DNA of 64,000 nt from Pseudomonas helvetica (GTDB taxonomy: Bacteria > Pseudomonadota > Gammaproteobacteria > Pseudomonadales > Pseudomonadaceae). The number at the start of each line of letters is the position of its first letter. The first letter of the stretch is position 1. Below, one piece after another: positions 9,296 through 16,336 of the stretch. The notes under the pieces are model-generated. The model was given only the letters and a program-made list of their open reading frames with translations, was not told where the DNA came from and made no database searches. The stretch covers positions 6,273,001 through 6,337,000 of the forward strand of contig NZ_CP150917.1 of assembly GCF_039908645.1 (NCBI RefSeq), read 5' to 3'. The position numbers were made by a program, and so were the translations under genes.

Positions 9296-9534
9296 TAATT
9301 TCCGCCCTGATAAATAAAAACCAACAACGATTGAACACGTATTCTCGAAAAGACGAAGCCGCGATTAGCCCAGTAGATATCGACAATCTTGAGTCGACGT
9401 TTGGAAAGAAGCTATCTCCCTCCTTTCGAGATCACTACCTCAAGTACAACGGTGGAATTCCAGGGCGAACCTATTGGCTTGGTGGAGCTTTTGACGAGCC
9501 TCTGGGGTTGCCGCCTTCAAGCCCTTGGGATTGA
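9292..9534 (+). pseudogene. Truncated SUKH immunity gene
   Basis: Eighty codons whose segment DIDNLESTFGKKL...FRDHYLKYNGG...YWLGG matches the N-terminal half of the intact SUKH gene at 6905. After about residue 66 the similarity stops and a short tail (EPLGLPPSSPWD) leads to a stop. The C-terminal half of the fold is missing. The only start is a TTG overlapping the previous stop. It directly abuts the recombined start of the next cassette, so it was probably cut by the same event. Confidence 0.7.
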
Positions 9535-9537
9535 CCT

Positions 9538-10896
9538 TTGGGGCCAGCTACCGGGTCTGGGGTAATATGCACGGCCGGTAGTCTGCAACACCACTACGAC
9601 GAACTCGGCAACCTGATCCAGACCCAACTACCCGACGGCCGCTGGCTCAATCGCCTGTACTACGGCAGCGGCCACCTGCACCAGATCAACCTCGACGGCC
9701 AGGTCATCAGCGACTTCGAACGCGACCGCCTGCACCGCGAAGTGCTGCGCACCCAGGGCCAGATCAGCACTCGCAGCGAATATGACCGCAGCGGTCGCCT
9801 GCGCTCACGCCAACGCCGACACAGCAGCCAGCCCTCGCTGCTGCCGGCAGCGGTGCAAAAGCACTTCGAGTACGACGCCGCCGCCAATCTGCTGGACGCC
9901 CCGCAACCCGGTGCCGGGCTGGTGGTGCACAACAAACTGCTGACCTATCAGGACAAGCGTTATCGCTATGACGCGTTTGGCCGGCTGATCGAAAAACGCA
10001 GCGCTAAACGGGGCCTGCAACGCTTCGGTTACGACGCTGAGAGCCGGTTGATTGAAGTGCGCAACAAAAACGGCAGCGTGGTCAGGATGACCTACGACCC
10101 GCTGGGCCGACGCATTGAAAAAACCGAGCACGCCCCCCACGGCTACCCACTCGGCGAAACCCGCTTCACCTGGGACGGGCTGCGCCTGTTGCAGGAACAT
10201 CGCCATCAGCAGACCAGCCTCTACCTCTACGAAGACGAAGGTTACGAACCCCTGGCCCGGGTCGACGGCACCGGCCCGCTGCAAAAAGTCCGCTACTACC
10301 ACAACGACCTCAACGGTCTACCGGAACAGCTCACCGAAGCGGACGGCCACAACGTCTGGCAGGCGACTTATCGGGTGTGGGGCAACACGTTAGAAGAGGT
10401 GCGCGAGCCGTACTACATCGAAGAGCAGAACCTGAGGTTTCAGGGGCAGTACCTGGACCGGGAGACGGGGCTGCATTTCAATACGTTCAGGTTCTATGAT
10501 CCGGATGTGGGGAGGTTCACCACTCCAGATCCGATTGGGTTGGCGGGGGGAATCAATCTTTATCAGTATTCGCTGAACCCGTTTACCTGGATAGACCCTT
10601 GGGGTCTGAAAACCTGTTACCACAAAATAACAAAAAGCGAGATTAAGAAGTTACGAGCAAATTTTGATAAAAAAGGCGGCGCTAAACAGAAATTTTTGAA
10701 AAAAAAGTCCAAAGATCCCAAGTCACTCCAGCGCTATGGTCAGGCTGGCGCGGACAGAATGAAGAAAGGCCTGGTTCCTGATGGCTTTGATGTACATCAT
10801 AAAAGGCCAATTTTCAGGGGAGGCAACAATCGTCAAAGTAATCTTGTTCTCATTGACAAGGCCTACCATAAAGCCAATAGCAAGGCCCTACATTGA
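9538..10896 (+). CDS. Orphan Rhs cassette with HNH nuclease toxin and internal 43-residue deletion
   Basis: A 452-codon cassette. The first bases, to about 9567, encode SYRVWGN in another frame, a scrap of a second rhs gene; parent-like core starts at 9569 in frame with a TTG and no ribosome site. Relative to the parent core, 43 residues are missing between FEYD and AAANLL, an in-frame loss between two YD repeats. After DPWGLK the tip of about 95 residues is Lys-rich and has DGFDVHHKRPIFRGG and NNRQSNLVLI, an HNH-type arrangement (His-His, Asn, later His), so a DNase toxin is inferred. The frame is intact across core and toxin. The immunity candidate starts 22 nt later. Confidence 0.75.
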   Translation: MGPATGSGVICTAGSLQHHYDELGNLIQTQLPDGRWLNRLYYGSGHLHQINLDGQVISDFERDRLHREVLRTQGQISTRSEYDRSGRLRSRQRRHSSQPSLLPAAVQKHFEYDAAANLLDAPQPGAGLVVHNKLLTYQDKRYRYDAFGRLIEKRSAKRGLQRFGYDAESRLIEVRNKNGSVVRMTYDPLGRRIEKTEHAPHGYPLGETRFTWDGLRLLQEHRHQQTSLYLYEDEGYEPLARVDGTGPLQKVRYYHNDLNGLPEQLTEADGHNVWQATYRVWGNTLEEVREPYYIEEQNLRFQGQYLDRETGLHFNTFRFYDPDVGRFTTPDPIGLAGGINLYQYSLNPFTWIDPWGLKTCYHKITKSEIKKLRANFDKKGGAKQKFLKKKSKDPKSLQRYGQAGADRMKKGLVPDGFDVHHKRPIFRGGNNRQSNLVLIDKAYHKANSKALH

Positions 10897-10918
10897 TATC
10901 CTGAAGGGGGAAATCCAT

Positions 10919-11395
10919 ATGGACTCAATTAAAAGTACACAGCGTCAAGTCTGCAAGGAAATCTTTGAACTGAATGCGCAGCAGCAAAGCTTCGTCTTGC
11001 CACTAGTCGAAAAGGGTCAACGCTTCATAATGATAGAGTGCCCCTGCTGCGGCTCCTCTACGCAATACGTCAAGACTGCGGATAGTGCTCAGAATCAGAA
11101 TCAAGACATAAATTATCGATGCCCTATTACTCAATGCGCAGGATGGGTAGATTTGATTGACACCCATTCGCCGCCACTCTTGGGATGCGGTGAATGCGGC
11201 AGCGTTTGGTATGAAGAGAGCAATTTCCAAAAAGAAATTACCGAAATTGTCGCCCGTCATCCTTACAGAGCAGGTAGCTATGAGAAAATTAATGGTAAAT
11301 GGCTGCCTGCCACCTTAAGTTCAGAGCCTGCAAATTACGAAGAACTCGTCCAGAAAGAACCGCCTGATGAAAACGATGAATTGGTACGAGGCTGA
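10919..11395 (+). CDS. Zinc-ribbon-like immunity protein for the HNH toxin
   Basis: A 158-residue protein with three cysteine groups: CPCC (about residue 40), CPITQC (about 64) and CGECG (about 86), consistent with one or two bound metal ions. The ATG at 10919 follows a strong Shine-Dalgarno (GAAGGGGG), and this start is clearly better than the upstream in-frame starts inside the toxin gene. The C-terminus is acidic. Size, position and AT-rich composition make it the probable partner of the HNH toxin; I do not recognise a named immunity family. Confidence 0.65.
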   Translation: MDSIKSTQRQVCKEIFELNAQQQSFVLPLVEKGQRFIMIECPCCGSSTQYVKTADSAQNQNQDINYRCPITQCAGWVDLIDTHSPPLLGCGECGSVWYEESNFQKEITEIVARHPYRAGSYEKINGKWLPATLSSEPANYEELVQKEPPDENDELVRG

Positions 11396-11502
11396 TTGAC
11401 TAATCGATGGTCGTAAAAGAGTAGAACCCGCGGTTTCAGGGGCAGTACCTAGACCGGGAGACGGGACTGCATTTCAATACGTTCAGGTTCTATGATCCAG
11501 AT

Positions 11503-11979
11503 GTGGGGCGGTTTACTACGCCGGATCCGATTGGGTTGGCGGGAGGGCTGAATTTTTACAGTTATGCTCCAAACCCACTGACCTGGATAGATCCGCTTAG
11601 ACCATACAATGGTGAAGTATCTCGCGACCTAGGGAAATATCATGTGTTCCATGAGCACTCACTGAACGCGTCCGAATACAAAATGACTGACGCAGAGCAC
11701 TTTAGCCGCGCAAATGAATCTGTTTACAAACGAATGCAAACAGATCCGGACTTTAAACGTCAAATGCAGACTAAATACCCTGGTGCTGTAGAGCATGTGC
11801 AGCCACGGCCGAATGGGACGTTTAGAGGAACATCCCCAGCCAATATGACTTGGCATCATGGAAACAAACCAGGTTCATTACAGCTAGCCGACTTCAATGA
11901 TCATAAAACGCATCATAAAATCTACCACCCTGATGGTAAAGGCGGTCGAAATAAATGGGGTGGCGGTACGAAATGTTGA
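11503..11979 (+). CDS. Orphan Rhs cassette with WHH-type nuclease toxin
   Basis: The shortest cassette. Core sequence begins at about 11431 (RFQGQYLDRETGL) just after an in-frame TAG at 11422, and no start codon precedes a GTG at 11503 inside DVGRF. After PDPIGLAGG and WIDPL the border residues are altered (DPLRPY rather than DPLGL). The tip of about 125 residues contains RGTSPANMTWHH, then LQLADFNDHKTHHKIYHPDGKGG and ends WGGG. This is the WHH class of HNH/EndoVII nuclease toxins. As it stands it is probably silent, a stored tip that would need recombination into a full rhs gene. Confidence 0.7.
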   Translation: MGRFTTPDPIGLAGGLNFYSYAPNPLTWIDPLRPYNGEVSRDLGKYHVFHEHSLNASEYKMTDAEHFSRANESVYKRMQTDPDFKRQMQTKYPGAVEHVQPRPNGTFRGTSPANMTWHHGNKPGSLQLADFNDHKTHHKIYHPDGKGGRNKWGGGTKC

Positions 11980-11994
11980 AAATAAGGAGCACTT

Positions 11995-12300
11995 ATGATA
12001 ACCATTAATGGCTTTGACGAACTTCTGCAAAAATGTAATGACCTACCCAATGTCGGCTGGTTATATGTGGATACTGATTTTGATTTGGAGTCAAAAAACG
12101 ACATCCTAAATAAAAAATATTACCTTGCAGAAAATGACGACGAAGAAATGGAGTTTGATGACAAATACGGAACATTCCTTGAGTCTCCAATACTCAAAGC
12201 GATCATTGAAAATAAAATAGAACATCATCCGAACTCCAGCAAAGAAGAACTGCTGAAAGCAGTTACTTATTATTTGGAAAACGATGACTTTCTAGAATAG
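11995..12300 (+). CDS. Immunity protein for the WHH toxin (DUF7716-like)
   Basis: A 101-residue, very acidic protein (runs such as ENDDEEMEFDD) typical of immunity proteins that mimic nucleic acid. It starts 15 nt after the toxin stop, with AAGGAG eight bases before the ATG. The pattern of a short N-terminal helix, then WLYVDTD, and a C-terminal LLKAVTYYLENDDF resembles the DUF7716 group found next to WHH nucleases; that family name is a tentative call. A strong terminator follows. Confidence 0.65.
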   Translation: MITINGFDELLQKCNDLPNVGWLYVDTDFDLESKNDILNKKYYLAENDDEEMEFDDKYGTFLESPILKAIIENKIEHHPNSSKEELLKAVTYYLENDDFLE

Positions 12301-12309
12301 ATTAGAAAA

Positions 12310-12348
12310 AGAGCCGGAAGAGCCAAACAACTTCCGGCTCTATTTTTT
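12310..12348 (+). terminator. Intrinsic terminator after the WHH immunity gene
   Basis: Perfect 11-bp stem AGAGCCGGAAG / CTTCCGGCTCT with a 10-base loop, then a run of Ts on the + strand. It is the best terminator inside the rhs array and shows this toxin-immunity pair keeps its own transcript end. Confidence 0.9.
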
Positions 12349-12363
12349 AGCGAAAACCATAAC

Positions 12364-12888
12364 ATGCATGTTTGGATAAAGAACGGGAATGAGCTTTTCT
12401 ACCGAGAGACCGGGCTGCACTACAACACGTTCCCGCTTTATGATCCGGACAAGCGTTACCGCTATGACGCCTTTGGCCGGCTGATCGAAAAACGCAGCGC
12501 TAAACGGGGCCTGCAACGCTTCGGTTACGACGCTGAGAGCCGGTTGATTGAAGTGCGCAACAAAAACGACAGCGTGGTCAGGATGACCTACGACCCGCTG
12601 GGCCGACGCATTGAAAAAACCGAGCACGACACCCACGGCTACCCACTCGGCGAAACCCGCTTCACCTGGGACGGGCTGCGCCTGTTGCAGGAACATCGCT
12701 ATCAGCAGACCAGCCTCTACCTCTACGAAGACGAAGGTTACGAACCCCTTGCCCGCGTCGACGGCACCGGCCCGCTGCAAAAAATCCGTTACTACCACAA
12801 CGACCTCAACGGCCTGCCGGAACAGCTCACCGAGGCGGACGGCCACAACGTCTGGCAGGCTACTTATCGGGTGTGGGCAACACGCTAG
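12364..12888 (+). pseudogene. Mosaic rhs core fragment ended by a 1-nt frameshift
   Basis: About 174 codons. The first 30 residues (FYRETGLHYNTFPLYDPD) belong to the C-terminal end of an rhs core, but at YDPD they are joined to KRYRYDAFGRL, which lies hundreds of residues earlier in the parent gene, so the order of core segments is rearranged. The frame runs to YRVWATR and stops at 12886-12888. All other cassettes read YRVWGNTLEE here from GTGTGGGGCAAC; this copy has one G fewer (TGGGC). The protein would resume in the next frame at 12873, so this is the 5' part of one broken gene. Confidence 0.8.
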
Positions 12889-13532
12889 AGGAGGTGCGCG
12901 AGCCGTACTACATTGAAGAGCAGAACCTGCGATTCCAGGGGCAGTATCTGGACCGGGAGACGGGGCTGCATTTCAATACGTTCCGGTTCTATGATCCGGA
13001 TGTGGGGCGGTTTACGACGCCGGATCCGATTGGGTTGGCGGGGAGATTTAATCTCTATGTTTACGCACCTAACCCCTTTACTTGGATAGACCCGTTGGGG
13101 CTAGCCTGTGGTCCAGCCACCAGGCAGAACTCAAAAGGGAGATGGATCGATGCCAAGGGCAAATTTGCGAATAAACCTAATGTCTCCAAACTTCCGTCGC
13201 TGAAAGGGAAATCCGTGCAACAGGTGGAGAAAATCCTCCGGCAAAACGGCTATACCAGAACGAATCCAGCAAATACCCGGAACCAGCGTTGGGTACACTC
13301 TGATGGTTCAGAAGTCCAGATTCATGCCTATGGGAATACGACCCCCACACCGTTCAAAGGATCGAACAATGCTCACAGTCACAAATCATTAGGTAGACAT
13401 GGAAACCCAGGCACCACTGAATTAGCTAATGACGGAAAAACAGCCGTCAGCACTCATTCCTCGGAAGCGCACATCGGAATGAAAAACCCGCCAGATTACC
13501 CAACGGTTTCGGGCAGACCTCACGGAAGTTAG
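12873..13532 (+). CDS. 3' part of frameshifted orphan Rhs cassette, His-rich toxin tip
   Basis: A 219-codon frame that picks up the core after the missing G: GNTLEEVREPYYIEEQ through PDPIGLAG, then WIDPLGLACG. The tip of about 145 residues has LPSLKGKSVQQVEKILRQNG, RWVHSDGSEVQIHAYGN, NAHSHKSLGRHG and ends HIGMKNPPDYPTVSGRPHG. I know this general pattern from Rhs and CDI C-terminal toxins but cannot assign its activity with confidence; the clustered His residues suggest a metal-dependent or RNase-like enzyme. The GTG start is internal to core sequence and has no ribosome site, so expression is unlikely without the upstream frame. Confidence 0.65.
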   Translation: MGNTLEEVREPYYIEEQNLRFQGQYLDRETGLHFNTFRFYDPDVGRFTTPDPIGLAGRFNLYVYAPNPFTWIDPLGLACGPATRQNSKGRWIDAKGKFANKPNVSKLPSLKGKSVQQVEKILRQNGYTRTNPANTRNQRWVHSDGSEVQIHAYGNTTPTPFKGSNNAHSHKSLGRHGNPGTTELANDGKTAVSTHSSEAHIGMKNPPDYPTVSGRPHGS

Positions 13533-13544
13533 AAGGTAACCATA

Positions 13545-13868
13545 ATGTCGGCAGAGTTTATATTGTCTTTTAAGGATACAATCTGGTACACGACCAATCT
13601 CAAAGAGATAGTGCGAAAAATCACCAGCCTTAGAACTTTTTCCAAGAGCTTGCAGGAAAAAGAATTCCGACTGATGGGCACCGAGCCCAGAAGTCCGGGA
13701 GATTGGAACTACGACGTCCGTCTCTTCCTAGAAAAAGAACGTATTTTTTTGGAGATTAGCGCTCACCCTTCCAGCATCGAGAATGACCTGTCTGCTTTTT
13801 TCGAGTGGATCAGGTCTCATACCGAAATTGCTATTGATGATGAGGATGGAGTGCCCTCAAACTGGTAG
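13545..13868 (+). CDS. Putative immunity protein for the His-rich toxin
   Basis: A 107-residue protein that begins 12 nt after the toxin stop with AGAAGG before the ATG. The pattern is a beta-rich N-terminus (MSAEFILSFKDTIWY), then LRLMGTEPRSPGDWNYDVRLFLEK-like strands and an acidic C-terminus (AIDDEDGVPSNW). Size and position match a cognate immunity protein. No known family is recognised. It is intact although its toxin gene is frameshifted. Confidence 0.6.
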   Translation: MSAEFILSFKDTIWYTTNLKEIVRKITSLRTFSKSLQEKEFRLMGTEPRSPGDWNYDVRLFLEKERIFLEISAHPSSIENDLSAFFEWIRSHTEIAIDDEDGVPSNW

Positions 13869-13897
13869 TAGATTAGGAGGAATATCTCTACCGTTGA

Positions 13898-14017
13898 CTA
13901 CAAAAAACGGGGCTTAAAGATGGCGTTCTGTCCAAAGCGAATGAACCCAAGGCCAAAGGCATTGGCACCAGGTTATTAGGTCCAGTGGGTAACTCACTGC
14001 CAAGCGCGACGAGATAG
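13898..14017 (+). pseudogene. Toxin-tail remnant before Sel1 copy 2
   Basis: An open stretch of about 39 codons without a start that reads DGVLSKANEPKAKGIGTRLLG and ends LPSATR, with its TAG 8 nt before the Sel1 gene ATG. The spacing is the same as between toxins and immunity genes elsewhere in the array, so I infer it is the C-terminal end of the toxin once paired with the Sel1 protein. The evidence is position only. Confidence 0.35.
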
Positions 14018-14025
14018 ATATTCTG

Positions 14026-14895
14026 ATGAGCAAATATTTATCGACACTTGAAATCGACTCCGCTACGGTGCGCCTCCAGACTCACAGCATTCGAGAGGCA
14101 GCCGTACTCTACGTTTATCTCCTTGCTACTAAGTGCAAGCTACCTGCTGGCGGCATTTCCAAAATAATTCTTCAGCAAGCTCCAGTCGAAGCGGAGAAAA
14201 CGCTTCTGGAAGTTTGCACCTACTCTCATCCATTCAAACACCTCGATAAGCTACCTGCGGACGCTACGGACAGCGCCATTCGCCAGTCGTTAATCGAGGA
14301 CATTAACGAAGCGCTTTTGTCACTGGCGGCGCTCAAAGGGTGGGATACCGACCCGATACATAAGCTCCAAGCTGAAATCATCAAACGTGACTATCGGTTC
14401 TCAGGTACCTCGGGACGCTCACTAAAAAACCCGTCCAAAACGCTCACTGCAACGGCTGCTTGGTGCACGGATCAATACATCAACATCGGCGTCCTGGTGC
14501 AGGGTTCAAAAAATACGCCTGAAGCATTTTTCACAGCCACGCGAATCAACGTCGCGCGGGGTCTTTTTGAGTCGTTGCTAGGGCCTGCTGAATGGGTGAA
14601 CGATCAAACTGTTCGGCTATTCCAGGTAAACAAACGCGATTATTGGGAGATTGATACCACATCCCAAACGGTGGAATTTCACTTTCCCCGAGCCGAATCC
14701 GGTGATGCCCACGGTCAATATGACTTGGCGAAAATGTACTTTGATGGATGGATAGTCGAGCAGGACTTTGAACGAGCCAGGCAGTGGCTGGAACGTTCAG
14801 CCGCTCAAGGTTTTTCCCGCGCAGTAAAGCTTTTGCAGCGAATGAATGATGGCGATGAAAACCTTGCCGATCCGGTGATGAACAGCAAGAAATAA
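14026..14895 (+). CDS. Sel1-repeat protein, copy 2
   Basis: Near-identical duplicate of the gene at 4407: 8 of 289 residues differ (for example Pro13 to Ala, Glu15 to Val, and Leu to Phe in the Sel1 repeat). Nucleotide identity begins about 8 nt before the ATG (TATTCTG) and runs past the stop through the shared stretch AACCAGCGGGCGATACTTC, followed in both copies by a truncated piece of rhs core. So a block of immunity gene plus the start of the next cassette was copied. Upstream sequences differ, except that here a toxin-like tail ends 8 nt before the start. The role is probably immunity, as for copy 1. Confidence 0.65.
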   Translation: MSKYLSTLEIDSATVRLQTHSIREAAVLYVYLLATKCKLPAGGISKIILQQAPVEAEKTLLEVCTYSHPFKHLDKLPADATDSAIRQSLIEDINEALLSLAALKGWDTDPIHKLQAEIIKRDYRFSGTSGRSLKNPSKTLTATAAWCTDQYINIGVLVQGSKNTPEAFFTATRINVARGLFESLLGPAEWVNDQTVRLFQVNKRDYWEIDTTSQTVEFHFPRAESGDAHGQYDLAKMYFDGWIVEQDFERARQWLERSAAQGFSRAVKLLQRMNDGDENLADPVMNSKK

Positions 14896-14939
14896 ACCAG
14901 CGGGCGATACTTCAAATCCCCCTCTGCCGCTCCTGATCG

Positions 14940-15752
14940 GTTTGAAGTGCGCAACGCAAACGGCAGCGTGATCGCCATCAGCAGACCAGCCTCTACCTCT
15001 ACGAAGACGAAGGTTACGAACCCCTTGCCCGCGTCGACGGCTCCGGCCCGCTGCAAAAAATCCGTTACTACCACAACGACCTCAACGGCCTGCCGGAACA
15101 GCTCACCGAGGCGGACGGCCACAACGTCTGGCAGGCGACTTATCGGGTGTGGGGCAACACGTTAGAAGAGGTACGCGAGCCGTACTACATTGAAGAGCAG
15201 AACCTGCGATTCCAGGGGCAGTACCTGGACCGGGAGACGGAGCTGCATTTCAATACGTTCAGGTTTTATGATCCGGATGTGGGGCGGTTTACGACGCCGG
15301 ATCCGATTGGGTTGGCGGGGGGGCTGAATCTCTATCAATATGGACCGAATCCCTCATCTTGGATTGACCCTGCTGGCCTGAGCACTTGCGGTAGCGGAAA
15401 AGGCTATAAATTCTCATTTGGTTCCCTCCGGCACATACTAAGAAGGCACTCGCCACACGTTAGACCGCCTAAGCAACTCCCTTATTCTGCGATGAAACCA
15501 AGCAGACAAAAGGGTTCTTTGTTTCCGGCAGGATGAAGTAATAGAGATATTGCCAAGGCCACCAAAGACGTTGCCAACACCCCATCAAACCAAGTAATTT
15601 CCAATAGAGAAGGGTTCTATGGAAAAGTATTTGAGGGCACGTCAACACAAAATGGAGTAACTCAAAAAATCCGCGTAATCACTGACCATGCAGACCCACA
15701 CATAGGTGGAACAGGACCTGGGGTCATAACATCCAGCATCCCAATAGAATAG
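14940..15752 (+). pseudogene. Orphan rhs cassette with HILRRH-type toxin, nonsense codon in the toxin
   Basis: Core sequence starts like copy 1 (EVRNANGSV), then jumps with a frame change to RHQQTSLYLYEDEGYEP, so about 130 nt of core are missing. From 14973 one frame runs through PDPIGLAGG and WIDPAGLS into a tip with FGSLRHILRRHSPH and SLFPAG. There a TGA (15534-15536) interrupts; the same frame then continues for 71 codons with NRDIAKATKDVAN, GFYGKVFEG and VITDHADPH to a TAG at 15750-15752. HILRRH with a later FPxxW resembles EndoU-like RNase toxins, and the TGA sits where a Trp would be expected. The open piece with a start codon is 15147-15536. Assignment of the enzyme type is tentative. 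Confidence 0.7.
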
Positions 15753-15763
15753 TTGAGGCCATC

Positions 15764-16135
15764 ATGAAATACACAGTATGCGAGAATTGCTATGCAAATT
15801 ACGACCCCAAACTTAATAGATGCCCTGATTGCAACACCTCACAAGGACGGCTCGACGACGGAACAATTGCTTTTAACGAAGCCACCCGAAAAGAAATATC
15901 AAATCTCGGCGGAATAATCTGGAATATAATATCTATCGACTCTAAACAGCATATCTTGCCCTGTGAGTGGGGGGTAATTTATTTTCACAGTGAAACTGGC
16001 AGACACTGGAGTTACCTATGCGGCATTGTTGACAAAGTTACGGTCAACCAATATATAGAAGTAGCCCATGGGAACATTAAAGATTTTCTGGAAATCACTA
16101 GCGGAAAACTTATAAAAAGAGAGTCAAGTTCATAA
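15764..16135 (+). CDS. Putative immunity protein with N-terminal zinc ribbon
   Basis: A 123-residue protein starting 11 nt after the toxin stop, with GAGG before the ATG. The N-terminus has CENC at residues 6-9 and CPDC near 20-23, a four-Cys zinc ribbon, followed by a beta-rich domain (IIWNIISIDS, WGVIYFHSETGRHWSYLCG). Probably the immunity protein for the HILRRH toxin that carries the nonsense codon. A zinc-ribbon protein also follows the HNH cassette, but the two do not look homologous beyond the Cys pairs. Confidence 0.6.
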   Translation: MKYTVCENCYANYDPKLNRCPDCNTSQGRLDDGTIAFNEATRKEISNLGGIIWNIISIDSKQHILPCEWGVIYFHSETGRHWSYLCGIVDKVTVNQYIEVAHGNIKDFLEITSGKLIKRESSS

Positions 16136-16336
16136 ACATGACGCCCCCACGAATCCGATGATGCTAATGGCCGAATCATCACTAGCCAGGACAGCCTGCA
16201 CGGCCAGAGCGAAACCTTCACCTACGACGCCGCCGCCAACCTGCTGGACGGCCCACCACCCGGCGCCGGCCGACTGCTCGAAAAGCGCAGCGCTAAACGG
16301 GGCCTGCAACGCTTCGCCTACGACGCCGAAAGCCGG

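Noticed and set aside
15534-15536. In-frame TGA read as selenocysteine
   Set aside because: No selenocysteine insertion hairpin is apparent and the toxin family does not use it; a nonsense change from Trp is simpler.
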